Source: Microbacterium rhizosphaerae | GTDB lineage: Bacteria > Actinomycetota > Actinomycetes > Actinomycetales > Microbacteriaceae | Length of the DNA: 64,000 bases | Reading direction: 5' to 3' | NCBI RefSeq assembly: GCF_034120055.1 | Contig: NZ_CP139368.1 | Location: 558,001-622,000, forward strand | In this document: in pieces, positions 36,974-45,894 of the stretch | Layout of the letters: each line of letters opens with the position of its first letter | Position numbering within the stretch: position 1 is the stretch's first letter | The notes under the pieces: generated by a model | The model's database searches: none | Seen by the model: the letters and a program-made list of their open reading frames with translations, nothing else | What the model was told of the DNA's origin: nothing | Position numbers and translations under genes: made by a program

Positions 36974-39430
36974 ATGCGCATCGTCATCGCGCCCGACAAG
37001 TTCAAGGGGTCGCTCACGGCCCCCGAGGTGGCCGACCGGGTCGCCGCGGGGGCACGGCGGGCCGACCCCTCGATCGAGGTCGTCGAGGTGCCCGCCGCCG
37101 ACGGCGGCGAGGGAACGGTGGATGCGGCGGTCGCCGCCGGCTTCGAGCGGCGCACGGTCTCCGTCAGCGGTCCGACGGGGCAGCCGGTGGATGCCGCGTT
37201 CGCCCTGCGCGACGGCGAGGCGGTCGTGGAGATGGCGCAGGCGTCGGGCCTGGACGTCCTCCCCGGCGGAGAGAAGGATGCGCGGGGCGCGACGAGCTTC
37301 GGCACGGGTCAGCTGATCGCCGCCGCGCTGGACGCGGGTGCCCATCGCATCGTCCTCGGCGTGGGCGGCAGCGCCTCGACCGACGGCGGTGCCGGGCTGC
37401 TGCAGGCCCTCGGCGCTCGGCTGCTCGACGGCGATGGCGCCGAGCTCCGTCCGGGAGGGGCTGCGCTCGCGGGGCTCGCCGCCGTCGACCTCGCGAACCT
37501 CGACCGGCGCCTCGCCGACACGGAGTTCGTGCTCGCGAGCGACGTCGACAACCCGCTGCTCGGGCGCAACGGCGCCGCGGCCGTCTTCGCGCCGCAGAAG
37601 GGCGCATCGCTCGAGGACGTCGGCGCGCTCGACGCGGCCCTCGCCCGCCTCGTCGACGTGCTGTCGTCACAGGACGACCGTCTCGCCGTGCCCGCCCGGG
37701 TCGCCGCGGCTCGACCGGGCGCCGGTGCCGCGGGCGGCGTCGGGTTCGCGGCGCTCGCTCTCGGCGCGAAGCGCCGCCCGGGCATCGACGTCGTGCTCGA
37801 GTTCACCGGGCTCGCCGACAAGCTGCCGGGAGCGGATGCCGTCATCACCGGTGAGGGCAGCCTCGACGCGCAGAGCCTCATGGGCAAGACGCCGGTCGGG
37901 GTCGCGCGTCTCGCGGAGGCGGCAGGCATCCCGGTCCACGCCGTCTGCGGACGCTCGCTGCTGAGCGTCGAGCAGACCGCGGCATTCGCCTCGGTGAATG
38001 CGCTGTCCGAGCTCGAGCGCGACCCGCAGCGCAGCATGACCAACGCCGGGGAGCTCCTCGAGCAGCTCGCGGAGCGGCTGGTGCGCAGCATCCATCCCCT
38101 CGTGTTCGACACCGTGCTGCGCGGTACGGCGCTCGTCGACGGTGCGTTCGCGCCGGTCGAGATCGGCGTGCGGAACGGGCGGATCTCCCGCATCGCGCCG
38201 GCGGGCGCCGGCCTCGAGAGCGAGACCGTCGTGGAGGTCCCGGTGGACGAGGTCATCCTCCCCGGCCTCGTCGACACGCACGTCCACGTGAACGAGCCCG
38301 GGCGCACGGAGTGGGAGGGCTTCGAATCCGCCACCCGTGCCGCGGCCGCGGGCGGAGTCACGACGATCGTCGACATGCCCCTCAACAGCATCCCGCCGAC
38401 CGTGTCGGTCGAGGCGCTCGACATCAAGCGCCGGACCGCCGAGGGCCGGGTCTTCGTCGACGTCGGCTTCTGGGGCGGGGTCATCCCGGGCAACATCGCC
38501 GACCTGCCGCCGCTCGTCGAGGCCGGCGTGTTCGGGTTCAAGTGCTTCCTGCTGCCGTCGGGTGTGGACGAGTTCCCCGACGTCTCGGTCGACGAGATGC
38601 GCGACGCGATGGGCGTGCTGGCGGGGCTCGACTCGCTGCTCGTCGTCCACGCCGAAGACGCGCACACGATCGACGAGGCGCCCCACCACGCGGGCCGCGA
38701 ATACTCGGACTTCCTCGCCTCGCGCCCGCGGGAGGCGGAGGATGCGGCGATCGCCGAGGTCATCCGCGGCGCCGCCGACACGGGCGTGAAGGCGCATGTG
38801 CTGCATCTGTCCAACGGCGACTCGCTGGGGCGCATCGCCGAGGCGAAGGGCCGCGGGGTGCGCCTCACGGTCGAGACCTGCCCGCACTACCTGACGCTCG
38901 ATGCCGAGGACATCCCGGACGGCGCGACCGCGTTCAAGTGCTGCCCGCCGATCCGCGAGCACGCGAATCGCGACGAGCTGTGGCAGGGCCTTGCCGACGG
39001 GACGATCGACTTCATCGTGTCGGACCATTCGCCGGCGACACCGGAGCTCAAGTACGCGGGCGACGGCGACTTCCAGCAGGCGTGGGGCGGCATCGCCTCC
39101 CTGCAGCTGGGCCTGCCGCTCATCTGGAGCGAGGCGCGGCGCCGCGGCATCCCGCTCGAGCGCGTCGTGGGATGGATGTCGCAGGCCCCGGCCGACCGCG
39201 TCGGCCTCGCCGACAAGGGCCGCATCGCCGTCGGCAACGCCGCGGACTTCGCGGTCTTCGCGCCGGAGGCGACGTTCACCGTCGTCCCCGAGCAGCTGGA
39301 GCACCGCCACGCCGTCTCGCCCTACAAGGACCGGGAACTGTCCGGCATCGTGCGCACGACCTACCTCGCCGGCGCGCCGATCGACCGGGAGCGGCCCCGC
39401 GGGCGCCTGCTGCGCCGCGGCGTCGCGTAA
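36974..39430 (+). CDS. glycerate kinase-allantoinase in one continuous frame
   Basis: An 818-codon frame without a stop. Residues 1 to about 369 are a GlxK-type glycerate kinase (MRIVIAPDKFKGSLTAPEVA; ADGGEGTVDA; GGSASTDGGAGLL; ITGEGSLDAQSLMGK). Residues about 377-818 are a complete allantoinase (PGLVDTHVHVNEPGRTEWEGF; FKCFLLPSG with the lysine expected to be carboxylated; HAED; HLSNGD; SDHSPA). An in-frame GTG at 38081 has GGAG 6 nt upstream, so a separate allantoinase could be made from inside the frame; another GTG is at 38102. Either way, the kinase lacks its own stop. Both activities belong to ureide and glyoxylate breakdown. Confidence 0.88.
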   Translation: MRIVIAPDKFKGSLTAPEVADRVAAGARRADPSIEVVEVPAADGGEGTVDAAVAAGFERRTVSVSGPTGQPVDAAFALRDGEAVVEMAQASGLDVLPGGEKDARGATSFGTGQLIAAALDAGAHRIVLGVGGSASTDGGAGLLQALGARLLDGDGAELRPGGAALAGLAAVDLANLDRRLADTEFVLASDVDNPLLGRNGAAAVFAPQKGASLEDVGALDAALARLVDVLSSQDDRLAVPARVAAARPGAGAAGGVGFAALALGAKRRPGIDVVLEFTGLADKLPGADAVITGEGSLDAQSLMGKTPVGVARLAEAAGIPVHAVCGRSLLSVEQTAAFASVNALSELERDPQRSMTNAGELLEQLAERLVRSIHPLVFDTVLRGTALVDGAFAPVEIGVRNGRISRIAPAGAGLESETVVEVPVDEVILPGLVDTHVHVNEPGRTEWEGFESATRAAAAGGVTTIVDMPLNSIPPTVSVEALDIKRRTAEGRVFVDVGFWGGVIPGNIADLPPLVEAGVFGFKCFLLPSGVDEFPDVSVDEMRDAMGVLAGLDSLLVVHAEDAHTIDEAPHHAGREYSDFLASRPREAEDAAIAEVIRGAADTGVKAHVLHLSNGDSLGRIAEAKGRGVRLTVETCPHYLTLDAEDIPDGATAFKCCPPIREHANRDELWQGLADGTIDFIVSDHSPATPELKYAGDGDFQQAWGGIASLQLGLPLIWSEARRRGIPLERVVGWMSQAPADRVGLADKGRIAVGNAADFAVFAPEATFTVVPEQLEHRHAVSPYKDRELSGIVRTTYLAGAPIDRERPRGRLLRRGVA

Positions 39431-39546
39431 AGACCTCGTGGTCGGTCGTCCGGTGCGCGGAGGGGCGTCACGGGCGGCCGGCCACGGTGGAACACTGGAA
39501 GTCCGCGGGCGCGTGCCCGCGGCACGACAACAGAACGGAGCGACCG

Positions 39547-40014
39547 ATGACGGATGAGCTCGAGCTCGGCCACCTCGCCCCCGACTTCACGCTGACGGAC
39601 GCCACGGGCGTCGAGCGGTCCCTGTCCGACTATCGCGGCAGGAAGGTGATCGTGTACTTCTACCCGGCCGCCTTCACCCCCGGCTGCACGACCGAGGCGT
39701 GCGACTTCCGCGACAACCTCGGCTCGCTGGAGGGCGCCGGCTACACGGTGCTCGGCATCTCGCCCGACTCGGTCGCGCGGCTCGCGGAGTGGGCGGACGC
39801 CGAGCAGCTGCCGTTCACCCTGCTGTCCGACGAGGGTGCGGAGGTCGCGAAGACGTGGGGCGCGTGGGGCCAGAAGACGGTCGGCGACCGGACCTTCGAC
39901 GGCCTGATCCGCTCGACGATGGTCGTCGACGAGGACGGGCGCCTGCAGTCCATCGAATACAACGTCGACCCGAACGGCCACGTCGGACGGCTGCGCGAGG
40001 CGCTGGCCGCCTGA
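39547..40014 (+). CDS. bcp: peroxiredoxin, BCP/PrxQ type
   Basis: A 155-aa thiol peroxidase with peroxidatic and resolving cysteines in FTPGCTTEACDFRD, spaced four residues apart as in the PrxQ/BCP class. KVIVYFYPAAFTPGC and a C-terminal arginine-bearing region complete the fold. It could remove the hydrogen peroxide made by uricase, encoded downstream, but BCP is also a common housekeeping gene. A hairpin follows. Confidence 0.93.
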   Translation: MTDELELGHLAPDFTLTDATGVERSLSDYRGRKVIVYFYPAAFTPGCTTEACDFRDNLGSLEGAGYTVLGISPDSVARLAEWADAEQLPFTLLSDEGAEVAKTWGAWGQKTVGDRTFDGLIRSTMVVDEDGRLQSIEYNVDPNGHVGRLREALAA

Positions 40015-40027
40015 CGAGCCCTGAACA

Positions 40028-40061
40028 CGAACGCCTCGCTGCGCCGTCAGCGGGGCGTTCG
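40028..40061 (+). terminator. hairpin terminator after bcp
   Basis: CGAACGCC and GGCGTTCG pair around an inner CGCTG/CAGCG stem, just after the bcp stop. It separates the glyoxylate block from the urate block. Confidence 0.65.
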
Positions 40062-40129
40062 CGGTTTCCGCGGCGGGGGTTGTCGGATGCGGCATCCCGC
40101 GCTAGAATTGTCGCATGCTGAAATAACAG

Positions 40130-40144
40130 TTCCACGATACGAAA
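40130..40144. promoter_or_regulatory. shared 15-bp operator candidate before uraD
   Basis: TTCCACGATACGAAA, 59 bp before the uraD start; it keeps the TTCC...GAAA ends of the sites at 33326 and 50250. A TAGAAT box lies 17 bp upstream (40113-40118), so the site overlaps or directly follows the likely transcription start. Confidence 0.5.
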
Positions 40145-40203
40145 CGAAAGTATTCGTATTCTCTACACCGTGGATGCCAGCAGACACAGAAGGAAGTCAA
40201 GCA

Positions 40204-40701
40204 ATGCTGCTTGAGCAATTCAACGAAGCAGATCGCTCGGAGGCGATCGCCGTGCTTCGGCCGTGTGTCGACGTGTCGCGATGGTACGAGACCGTCGCCG
40301 ATGCCCGACCGTACGCCTCGCTCGAGGCGCTGTGGGAGGAGGCGGCGAACGCCGCGTATCCGTTCACAGGCGCCGAGGTCGGGGCCGCGCTCGCGCACCA
40401 TCCCCGCATCGGGGAGCGCGCCGACGGGAGCAGCCGCGAGGCGAGCATGTCCCGCTCGGAGCAGGCGGGGGTCGACCCCGCCGACAGTGCGGTCCAGGAG
40501 GCGCTCCGCCGGGGCAACCTGGCCTACGAGGAGCGTTTCGGGAGGGTGTTCCTCATCCGGGCTGCGGGTCGCAGCGCGGACGAGATCCTCGCGAGCCTCG
40601 AGGTGCGGCTCACGCACACGCCTGAGGAGGAGGACCGCGTCGTCGCGGGACAGCTGCGCGAGATCGCGCTGCTGAGGCTGAAGGGAACCGTCACCGCATG
40701 A
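40204..40701 (+). CDS. uraD: OHCU decarboxylase
   Basis: A 165-aa helical enzyme that converts 2-oxo-4-hydroxy-4-carboxy-5-ureidoimidazoline to S-allantoin. The family signature HHPRIGERA carries the active-site His, followed by S-R-E-(Q) and the E-x-R-F-G-R-VFLIRAAGRSADEIL segment. GAAGGAAG lies upstream of the ATG at 40204. The stop overlaps the next start (ATGA), coupling it to uraH. Confidence 0.93.
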   Translation: MLLEQFNEADRSEAIAVLRPCVDVSRWYETVADARPYASLEALWEEAANAAYPFTGAEVGAALAHHPRIGERADGSSREASMSRSEQAGVDPADSAVQEALRRGNLAYEERFGRVFLIRAAGRSADEILASLEVRLTHTPEEEDRVVAGQLREIALLRLKGTVTA

Positions 40702-41030
40702 CCGTCTCGCACCTGACCACCCATGTCCTGGACGCCGTGCAGGGACTGCCGGCGCCGGGCGTGCCCGTGCAGCTGTTCGCCGAGGATGGCTCTCTCATCG
40801 CCGAGGCGGTGACGGATGCCGACGGCCGCGCGAAACAGCTCGGACCCGAGCGGCTCGCGCCCGGCGTGTACCGCCTGCGCTTCGACACGGGGGCGTACTT
40901 CGCCGCCCGCTCCATCCCCACCTTCTATCCGGAAGCGGTGCTCGCGTTCGTCATCGACGACGTCGACCGGCACTATCACGTGCCGCTCTTGCTGAGCCCC
41001 TTCGCCTATTCGACCTACCGAGGAAGCTGA
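40698..41030 (+). CDS. uraH: 5-hydroxyisourate hydrolase (transthyretin-like)
   Basis: A 110-aa transthyretin-related protein: SHLTTHVLDAVQGLPAPGVPVQL at the N-terminus, HYHVPLLLSPFAYSTYRGS at the C-terminus with the diagnostic YRGS end. It hydrolyses 5-hydroxyisourate to OHCU. It overlaps uraD by 4 nt and precedes uricase by 1 nt. Confidence 0.95.
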   Translation: MTVSHLTTHVLDAVQGLPAPGVPVQLFAEDGSLIAEAVTDADGRAKQLGPERLAPGVYRLRFDTGAYFAARSIPTFYPEAVLAFVIDDVDRHYHVPLLLSPFAYSTYRGS

Positions 41031-41031
41031 C

Positions 41032-41973
41032 ATGACCGACGTCCTGACCACCGCCCAGATCACCGAGACCACCACCGGAGGCATCGTCCTCGGCCCGAAC
41101 CAGTACGGCAAGGCCGAGGTGCGCGTCGTCAAGGTGACCCGCGACACCGACCGCCACGAGATCGAAGACCTCAACGTCACCTCGCAGCTGCGTGGCGACC
41201 TCGAGGGTGCCCACCTCGCCGGCGACAACGCGCACGTCGTGCCGACCGACACGCAGAAGAACACCGTGTACGCGTTCGCCCGCGACGGCGTCGGCTCACC
41301 CGAGGCCTTCCTGCTGCGCCTCGCGAACCACTTCACGAGCGAGTTCGCGTGGATCACCGGCGGCCGCTGGCTCGCCGAGAGCTACGCGTGGGAGCGCATC
41401 GTCCTCGAGGGCGACGAGCACGACCACGCCTTCGTCCGCACCGGCCAGGAGGTGCGCACGGCGGGCGTCGTCGCCGACGGCGATGCGCGCCACATCGTGT
41501 CGGGCCTCAAGGACCTCAAGGTGCTGAAGACCACCGCGTCGGGCTTCGAGGGCTACCCGAAGGACCGCTACACGACGCTGCAGGAGACGAACGACCGCAT
41601 CCTCGCGACGAGCGTCGCGACGCAATGGCGCTACCTGCCGGGGATCGTGGATGCCGACTTCAACGCGATCTACGCCGACGTCAAGCGCATCCTCCTCGAG
41701 GAGTTCTCGCGCCGCTACTCGGCCGCCCTGCAGACGACCCTGTTCGACATGGGCAAGGCCGTGCTCGAGGCCCACCCGGAGATCGGCGAGATCCGCTTCT
41801 CGATGCCCAACAGCCACCACTTCGTCGTCGACCTGTCGCCCTTCGGGCTCGACAACCCGAACGAGGTCTTCTACGCCGCGGATCGTCCGTACGGGCTCAT
41901 CGAGGCCACCGTCACGCGCGAGGGCCTCGCACCGGCCCCCGAGGTGTGGGCGTCGGTGGTGCCGTTCGTCTGA
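41032..41973 (+). CDS. urate oxidase (uricase)
   Basis: A 313-aa two-T-fold uricase, cofactor-free. GPNQYGKAEVRVVKVTRD has the catalytic lysine; NTVYAFARDG has the T of the charge relay (PTDTQKNTVY); NDRILATSVATQWRY binds urate; and MPNSHHFVVDLSPFGLDNPNEVFYAADRPYG is the family signature. It oxidises urate to 5-hydroxyisourate and H2O2. It is last in the uraD-uraH-uricase operon and ends before a strong hairpin. Confidence 0.95.
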   Translation: MTDVLTTAQITETTTGGIVLGPNQYGKAEVRVVKVTRDTDRHEIEDLNVTSQLRGDLEGAHLAGDNAHVVPTDTQKNTVYAFARDGVGSPEAFLLRLANHFTSEFAWITGGRWLAESYAWERIVLEGDEHDHAFVRTGQEVRTAGVVADGDARHIVSGLKDLKVLKTTASGFEGYPKDRYTTLQETNDRILATSVATQWRYLPGIVDADFNAIYADVKRILLEEFSRRYSAALQTTLFDMGKAVLEAHPEIGEIRFSMPNSHHFVVDLSPFGLDNPNEVFYAADRPYGLIEATVTREGLAPAPEVWASVVPFV

Positions 41974-41992
41974 TCCGCTGACCGGGGGGAGG

Positions 41993-42019
41993 AGGGGCGG
42001 GCCCCGCGGGCCCGCCCCT
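41993..42019. terminator. bidirectional hairpin terminator
   Basis: A 12-bp perfect stem AGGGGCGGGCCC with a 3-nt loop, between the convergent uricase and ABC permease genes. Confidence 0.75.
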
Positions 42020-42033
42020 TCGTCGTCCCGCCC

Positions 42034-43134
42034 TCAGCCCGCCAGCGCCTCGGAGAGCGTGACGCGCCCGCCCATCCGCAGGATCGAGTTCCGGTAGATG
42101 CGGGCCGCGACGAGGATCGCCCCGACGCACGTCGCGATCAGCAGCACGAGCGAGACGAACGGCTCCCACCACTGGGCGGTGCCGAGGTAGAGCCGCATCG
42201 GCATCGCGACGGGAGCCGAGAACGGCACGTACGACATGACCGTCAGCACGGCCGCGTTGTTGTTGAAGAGGATGACGAGCATGTACGGCGCGACGACGAG
42301 CAGGGTGAGCGGCGCCGTGGTCGAGCCGACATCCTCCTGCCGCGAGACCATCGCACCACCGGCCGCGAACAGCGACGCGAGCAGCACGAAGCCGAACAGG
42401 AAGAAGACGGCGAACCACGCGACCGGGCCGCCCAGGCCCCCGATGAGCTGCGCCTGCCCGGTGAACGACAGCCCGACGATCGCGATCGCGGCGAAGCCGA
42501 TGATCTGCGACATCGCGAGGATCGTGTTGCCGAGCACCTTGCCGGCGAGCAGCGTCCGCACCGGGATCGCCGAGATCAGCAGTTCGACGACGCGGGTCTG
42601 CTTCTCCTCCACGACGCTCTGCGCGATCGTGCCGCCGAAGGTCGAGGCGGCCATGAGGAACACGATGCCGAACCCGATCGCGACGAGATAGCGCAGGATG
42701 CTGTCCGCCGGCGACCCCTCCAGCAGCCTGACCGTCGGCGACTGGCTGAGCTGGCTCACGAGCGCCTGCGGCACGGAGTCCTTCGCGACGACCTGGTAGT
42801 CGAACGCGCCGCCGGATGCGGGCGCCGGGACGAGCGCAGCATCCACCTTCCCGGCCTTCACCATCGCGAGAGCGGCGGGCACGCTCGGTGCCTGGGTCGC
42901 GGCGATGCCCTGCATTCCCTCCACGACGCTCGCGGTCTCGCTCGTGACCGCGACGGGCGTGCTTCGCACGGACTGTGCGGCGATGCCGCCCCACACGACG
43001 GCGACCAGCGCGAGGGCGAACAGGATGCCGGTCGAGACCACGAACACGCGGCTCCGCAGCTTCGAGACGATCTCGCGCTGCGACACGAGCCACACGCTCT
43101 GCGCGGTGCTCGGGCGGCTCATCGTCACGCTCAC
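42034..43134 (-). CDS. ABC-2 type transporter permease (NatB-like)
   Basis: A 366-aa membrane protein: one N-terminal helix, a large extracytoplasmic domain (about 50-165), then five or six helices (FGIVFLMAASTFGGTIAQSVVEEKQTRVVELLISAIPVRTLLAGK), typical of ABC-2/NatB exporters. The GTG start at 43134 overlaps the ATPase stop (GTGA) and has a strong AAGGAGGT 6 nt upstream; an ATG at 43122 is also in frame. It works with the ATPase encoded just upstream; the cargo is unknown. Confidence 0.9.
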   Translation of the reverse strand: MSVTMSRPSTAQSVWLVSQREIVSKLRSRVFVVSTGILFALALVAVVWGGIAAQSVRSTPVAVTSETASVVEGMQGIAATQAPSVPAALAMVKAGKVDAALVPAPASGGAFDYQVVAKDSVPQALVSQLSQSPTVRLLEGSPADSILRYLVAIGFGIVFLMAASTFGGTIAQSVVEEKQTRVVELLISAIPVRTLLAGKVLGNTILAMSQIIGFAAIAIVGLSFTGQAQLIGGLGGPVAWFAVFFLFGFVLLASLFAAGGAMVSRQEDVGSTTAPLTLLVVAPYMLVILFNNNAAVLTVMSYVPFSAPVAMPMRLYLGTAQWWEPFVSLVLLIATCVGAILVAARIYRNSILRMGGRVTLSEALAG

Positions 43135-44012
43135 TGGATGACCTCCTTGAAGATCTCGGCGAGAGAGGGATGCTTCGGCGCGAAGCTGTGCACCGGCCCG
43201 CGCTCGACCGCCTTCTCGAGGACCCGCTGGGCGTCCGCCTCGGATGCGGCGTCGAACAGTGCGGTGTCGCCGGCGAGCTCGAGCACGTCGACGCCGGGCT
43301 CGTCGCGCACCCACGCGGCATCCCTCGCAACGAGCTCGTAACGGCGCTTCGCGTGCTGGGTGCGCAGGTCGTCGCGGGATCCCGCGGCGCGGATCGTCCC
43401 GGCGGCGATGATCACGAGGTCGTCGCACAGGCGCTCGACGAGGTCGAGCTGGTGCGACGAGAAGAGGACGGATGCGCCCTGCGCCGCGCGCTCCTGCAGG
43501 ACGCCGGCGACGACGTCGACCGCCAGCGGGTCCAGGCCCGAGAACGGCTCGTCGAGGATCAGCACCTCCGGCCCGTGGACGAGCGCGGCGGCGATCTGCG
43601 CACGCTGCTGGTTGCCGAGCGAGAGCGTCTCGACCTTGTCGTCGAGGCGTTCGCCGAGGCCCAGGCGTTCGAGCAGGGCGGTGGCGGAGGCCGCAGCATC
43701 CGTCTTGCCGTATCCGTGGAGGCGCGCGAGGTAGGCGATGTGCTCGCGGGTCTTCATCTTCGGGTAGAGACCGCGCTCCTCGGGCATGTAGCCGAAGCGG
43801 CGCCGGTCCTCGGCTGTCACTGGCGCGCCGTCGAGGATGACCTGACCGGCGTCGGCCTCGAGCACGCCGAGCGCGATCCGCATGGCGGTGGTCTTGCCGG
43901 CGCCGTTGCCGCCGACGAAGCCCGTGAGGCGGCCCGGACGGACGTCGAAGCTCACATCGTCGAGCGCGCGGCGATCGCCGTACGACTTCGTGATGTCGTG
44001 GAGTTCGAGCAT
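43131..44012 (-). CDS. ABC transporter ATP-binding protein (NatA-like)
   Basis: A 293-aa ATPase with Walker A (GGNGAGKTTAM), the Q-loop region (YMPEERGLYPKMKTREHI), a signature-like LSLGNQQ, Walker B (VLILDEPFSGLDP) and the switch His (FSSHQLD). A C-terminal extension of about 75 residues is typical of ABC-2 exporters. It is divergent from the VOC/HxlR operon, and its promoter region includes the HxlR operator candidate. Confidence 0.93.
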   Translation of the reverse strand: MLELHDITKSYGDRRALDDVSFDVRPGRLTGFVGGNGAGKTTAMRIALGVLEADAGQVILDGAPVTAEDRRRFGYMPEERGLYPKMKTREHIAYLARLHGYGKTDAAASATALLERLGLGERLDDKVETLSLGNQQRAQIAAALVHGPEVLILDEPFSGLDPLAVDVVAGVLQERAAQGASVLFSSHQLDLVERLCDDLVIIAAGTIRAAGSRDDLRTQHAKRRYELVARDAAWVRDEPGVDVLELAGDTALFDAASEADAQRVLEKAVERGPVHSFAPKHPSLAEIFKEVIQ

Positions 44013-44049
44013 GGTTCGAGGCTATTGCTCCCCGGATCGAAGGCAAGCG

Positions 44050-44070
44050 ATACTTGCTATTGACAAGTAT
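44050..44070. promoter_or_regulatory. HxlR-type operator candidate
   Basis: ATACTTG-N7-CAAGTAT, a perfect 7-bp inverted repeat. HxlR/YodB-type regulators bind TACT...AGTA sites. It lies 46 bp before the VOC gene of the operon encoding the HxlR protein and 38 bp from the divergent ABC ATPase start. Confidence 0.65.
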
Positions 44071-44115
44071 GGTTGTTATTTGCAACGCTGGCGCCATCGA
44101 GCGAAGGAGAACGTC

Positions 44116-44550
44116 ATGTCCACGAACCTCTTCATCAGCCTCCCCATCAGCGACCTCGAGCGGAGCAAGGCGTTCTACCTCGCGCTCGGCGCGACGTTCA
44201 AGCCGGAGTTGAGCGACGACAACGGCGTCTGCGTCGCCTGGGACGACAACGTCTTCTTCATGCTGATCACGCGCGAGTTCTTCGCGACGTTCACTGACAA
44301 GCCCATCGCCGACCCGAAGGAGACCGTGCAGGTCTCGCTGAACTTCAGCCGCGACTCGCGCGAAGACGTCGACGCCGTCATCGCGGCGGGACTCGCCCAC
44401 GGTGGCACCGAGCCGAAGCCCGCGCAGGACTACGGCTTCATGTACTCGCGCGATCTCGACGACCCCGACGGCAACAACCTCGGGTTCCTCTACATGGCTC
44501 CCGAGGGCGTGGAGGCCGGAGCCGAGGCGCCTGTGGCCGCGCAGGCGTAG
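44116..44550 (+). CDS. VOC family (glyoxalase-like) protein
   Basis: A 144-aa vicinal-oxygen-chelate protein with paired beta-alpha-beta modules (FISLPISDLERSKAFYLALGATF; DYGFMYSRDLDDPDGNNLGFLYM). GAAGGAG precedes the ATG. The substrate is unknown; such YaeR/PhnB-like proteins often act in resistance or detoxification. Its stop overlaps the GTG start of the regulator gene by one base. Confidence 0.9.
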   Translation: MSTNLFISLPISDLERSKAFYLALGATFKPELSDDNGVCVAWDDNVFFMLITREFFATFTDKPIADPKETVQVSLNFSRDSREDVDAVIAAGLAHGGTEPKPAQDYGFMYSRDLDDPDGNNLGFLYMAPEGVEAGAEAPVAAQA

Positions 44551-45272
44551 TGGCCGCACGCAGCTACGGGCAGTACTGCGGGGTCACGACAGCGGTCGAC
44601 CTCATCGGGGAGCGCTGGGCACTGCTCATCGTCCGCGACCTGCTCGTCGGGCCCCGGCGGTTCACCGACCTGCGGCAGGGGCTGCCCCGCATCCCGACCA
44701 ACATCCTCACCGCCCGGCTCAAGGAGCTGCAGGAGGGCGGTGTCGTGCGCCGCGTGCCGCTGCACAACTGCGGCCTCGTCTACGAGCTGACGGCGTACGG
44801 GCGCGAGCTCGAGCCGATCGTGCTCGCGCTCGGCCGCTGGGGCTTCCGGCGCATGGGCGAGCCAGGCCCTGACGACATCGTCACCCCGGCGTCGTTCACG
44901 ATGGCCCTGCGCACCGCGTTCCAGCCCGACGTGGCCGCCACCCTCGAACCCCTGGATGTCGAGGTCCGCATCGGCCCGGTCGCGCTGCGCGTGCAGGTCG
45001 ACGGGCGTCAGCTGCGGATCGCCCAGCTGGCTCCGCCGGCACCGCCGGTGGGCGGAGAGCCTCCGGCCGGCGAACCCGACCTCGTCTTCGCGGCGGATGC
45101 CGACATCCGCCACGTCATCGCCGGCACGATGACCCCGACCGAGGCGATGGATGCCGGCATCCTCACCGTCATCTCCGGCGAAGCCACCCTGCTGGAGCGC
45201 TTCGCCGCCGTGTTCTCGATCCCCACCGTGCCGTCCACCGATCCGCCCGCCGGGCGGAGTGAGAAGGAGTAG
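44550..45272 (+). CDS. HxlR-family regulator with C-terminal sterol-carrier-like domain
   Basis: A 240-aa protein. Residues about 5-105 are a HxlR winged helix (YCGVTTAVDLIGERWALLIVRDLLVGPRRFTDLRQGL; RIPTNILTARLKELQEGGVVRR). The C-terminal part resembles an SCP2-like ligand pocket (ADADIRHVIAGTMTPTEAMDAGILTVISGE). It starts with GTG overlapping the VOC stop. C11 near the N-terminus could sense electrophiles or oxidants, as in YodB-type members. It probably represses its own operon through the repeat at 44050. Confidence 0.9.
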   Translation: MAARSYGQYCGVTTAVDLIGERWALLIVRDLLVGPRRFTDLRQGLPRIPTNILTARLKELQEGGVVRRVPLHNCGLVYELTAYGRELEPIVLALGRWGFRRMGEPGPDDIVTPASFTMALRTAFQPDVAATLEPLDVEVRIGPVALRVQVDGRQLRIAQLAPPAPPVGGEPPAGEPDLVFAADADIRHVIAGTMTPTEAMDAGILTVISGEATLLERFAAVFSIPTVPSTDPPAGRSEKE

Positions 45273-45275
45273 GAA

Positions 45276-45893
45276 ATGACCGGTCGCATCACCATCGATC
45301 TGTTCGTCACGCTCGACGGCGTCGCTCAGGCTCCGGGGGGTCCAGAAGAGGACACCTCAGGTGGATTCCCGTGGGGCGGATGGCAGGCGCCGTTCGAAGA
45401 CCCGGTGATCGGGCAGCGCATCGGCGACGGCATCCGCGGTCTCGACGCCCTGCTGCTCGGCCGCCGCACCTACGACATCTTCGCCGCCTACTGGCCGCAT
45501 CACGCCGACGGAGACATGGGCTTCATCGGGCGGAAGTTCAACGAGATCCCGAAGTACGTCGCGTCGCGCGGCAACCCGTCGCTGGAGTGGCGCGGATCGA
45601 GCCTGCTCGGCACCGATCTCGCGGCCGAGGCGGCGCGGCTGCGCGAGCAGCACCAGGACATCCACGTCATCGGGAGCGTCGACCTCGTTCAGACGCTGCT
45701 CGCGGAGGAGCTCTACGACGAACTCGTGCTGTGGACGTACCCGATCGTGCTGGGCGAGGGCAAGAAGGTGTTCCCGAACGGTGCGGCGCCGTTGCGGCTG
45801 TCGCTGGTCGGTGAGCCCGTGCCGGGACCGACCGGAGTGGTCGAGCTGCGCTACGCCCCCGCCGGCCGCCCGACGACCGGCGACATGACCTGA
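45276..45893 (+). CDS. dihydrofolate reductase-family protein (RibD-C-like)
   Basis: A 205-aa protein of the RibD C-terminal/DHFR-like fold: ITIDLFVTLDGVAQAPGGPEEDTSGGF, ALLLGRRTYDIFAAYWP, and IHVIGSVDLVQTLLAEELYDELVLWTYPIVLGEGKKVF. These NADPH-binding proteins are not folate enzymes in most cases; the substrate is unknown. It starts 3 nt after the regulator with AGAAGGAG upstream, making a three-gene operon. Confidence 0.88.
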   Translation: MTGRITIDLFVTLDGVAQAPGGPEEDTSGGFPWGGWQAPFEDPVIGQRIGDGIRGLDALLLGRRTYDIFAAYWPHHADGDMGFIGRKFNEIPKYVASRGNPSLEWRGSSLLGTDLAAEAARLREQHQDIHVIGSVDLVQTLLAEELYDELVLWTYPIVLGEGKKVFPNGAAPLRLSLVGEPVPGPTGVVELRYAPAGRPTTGDMT

Positions 45894-45894
45894 G

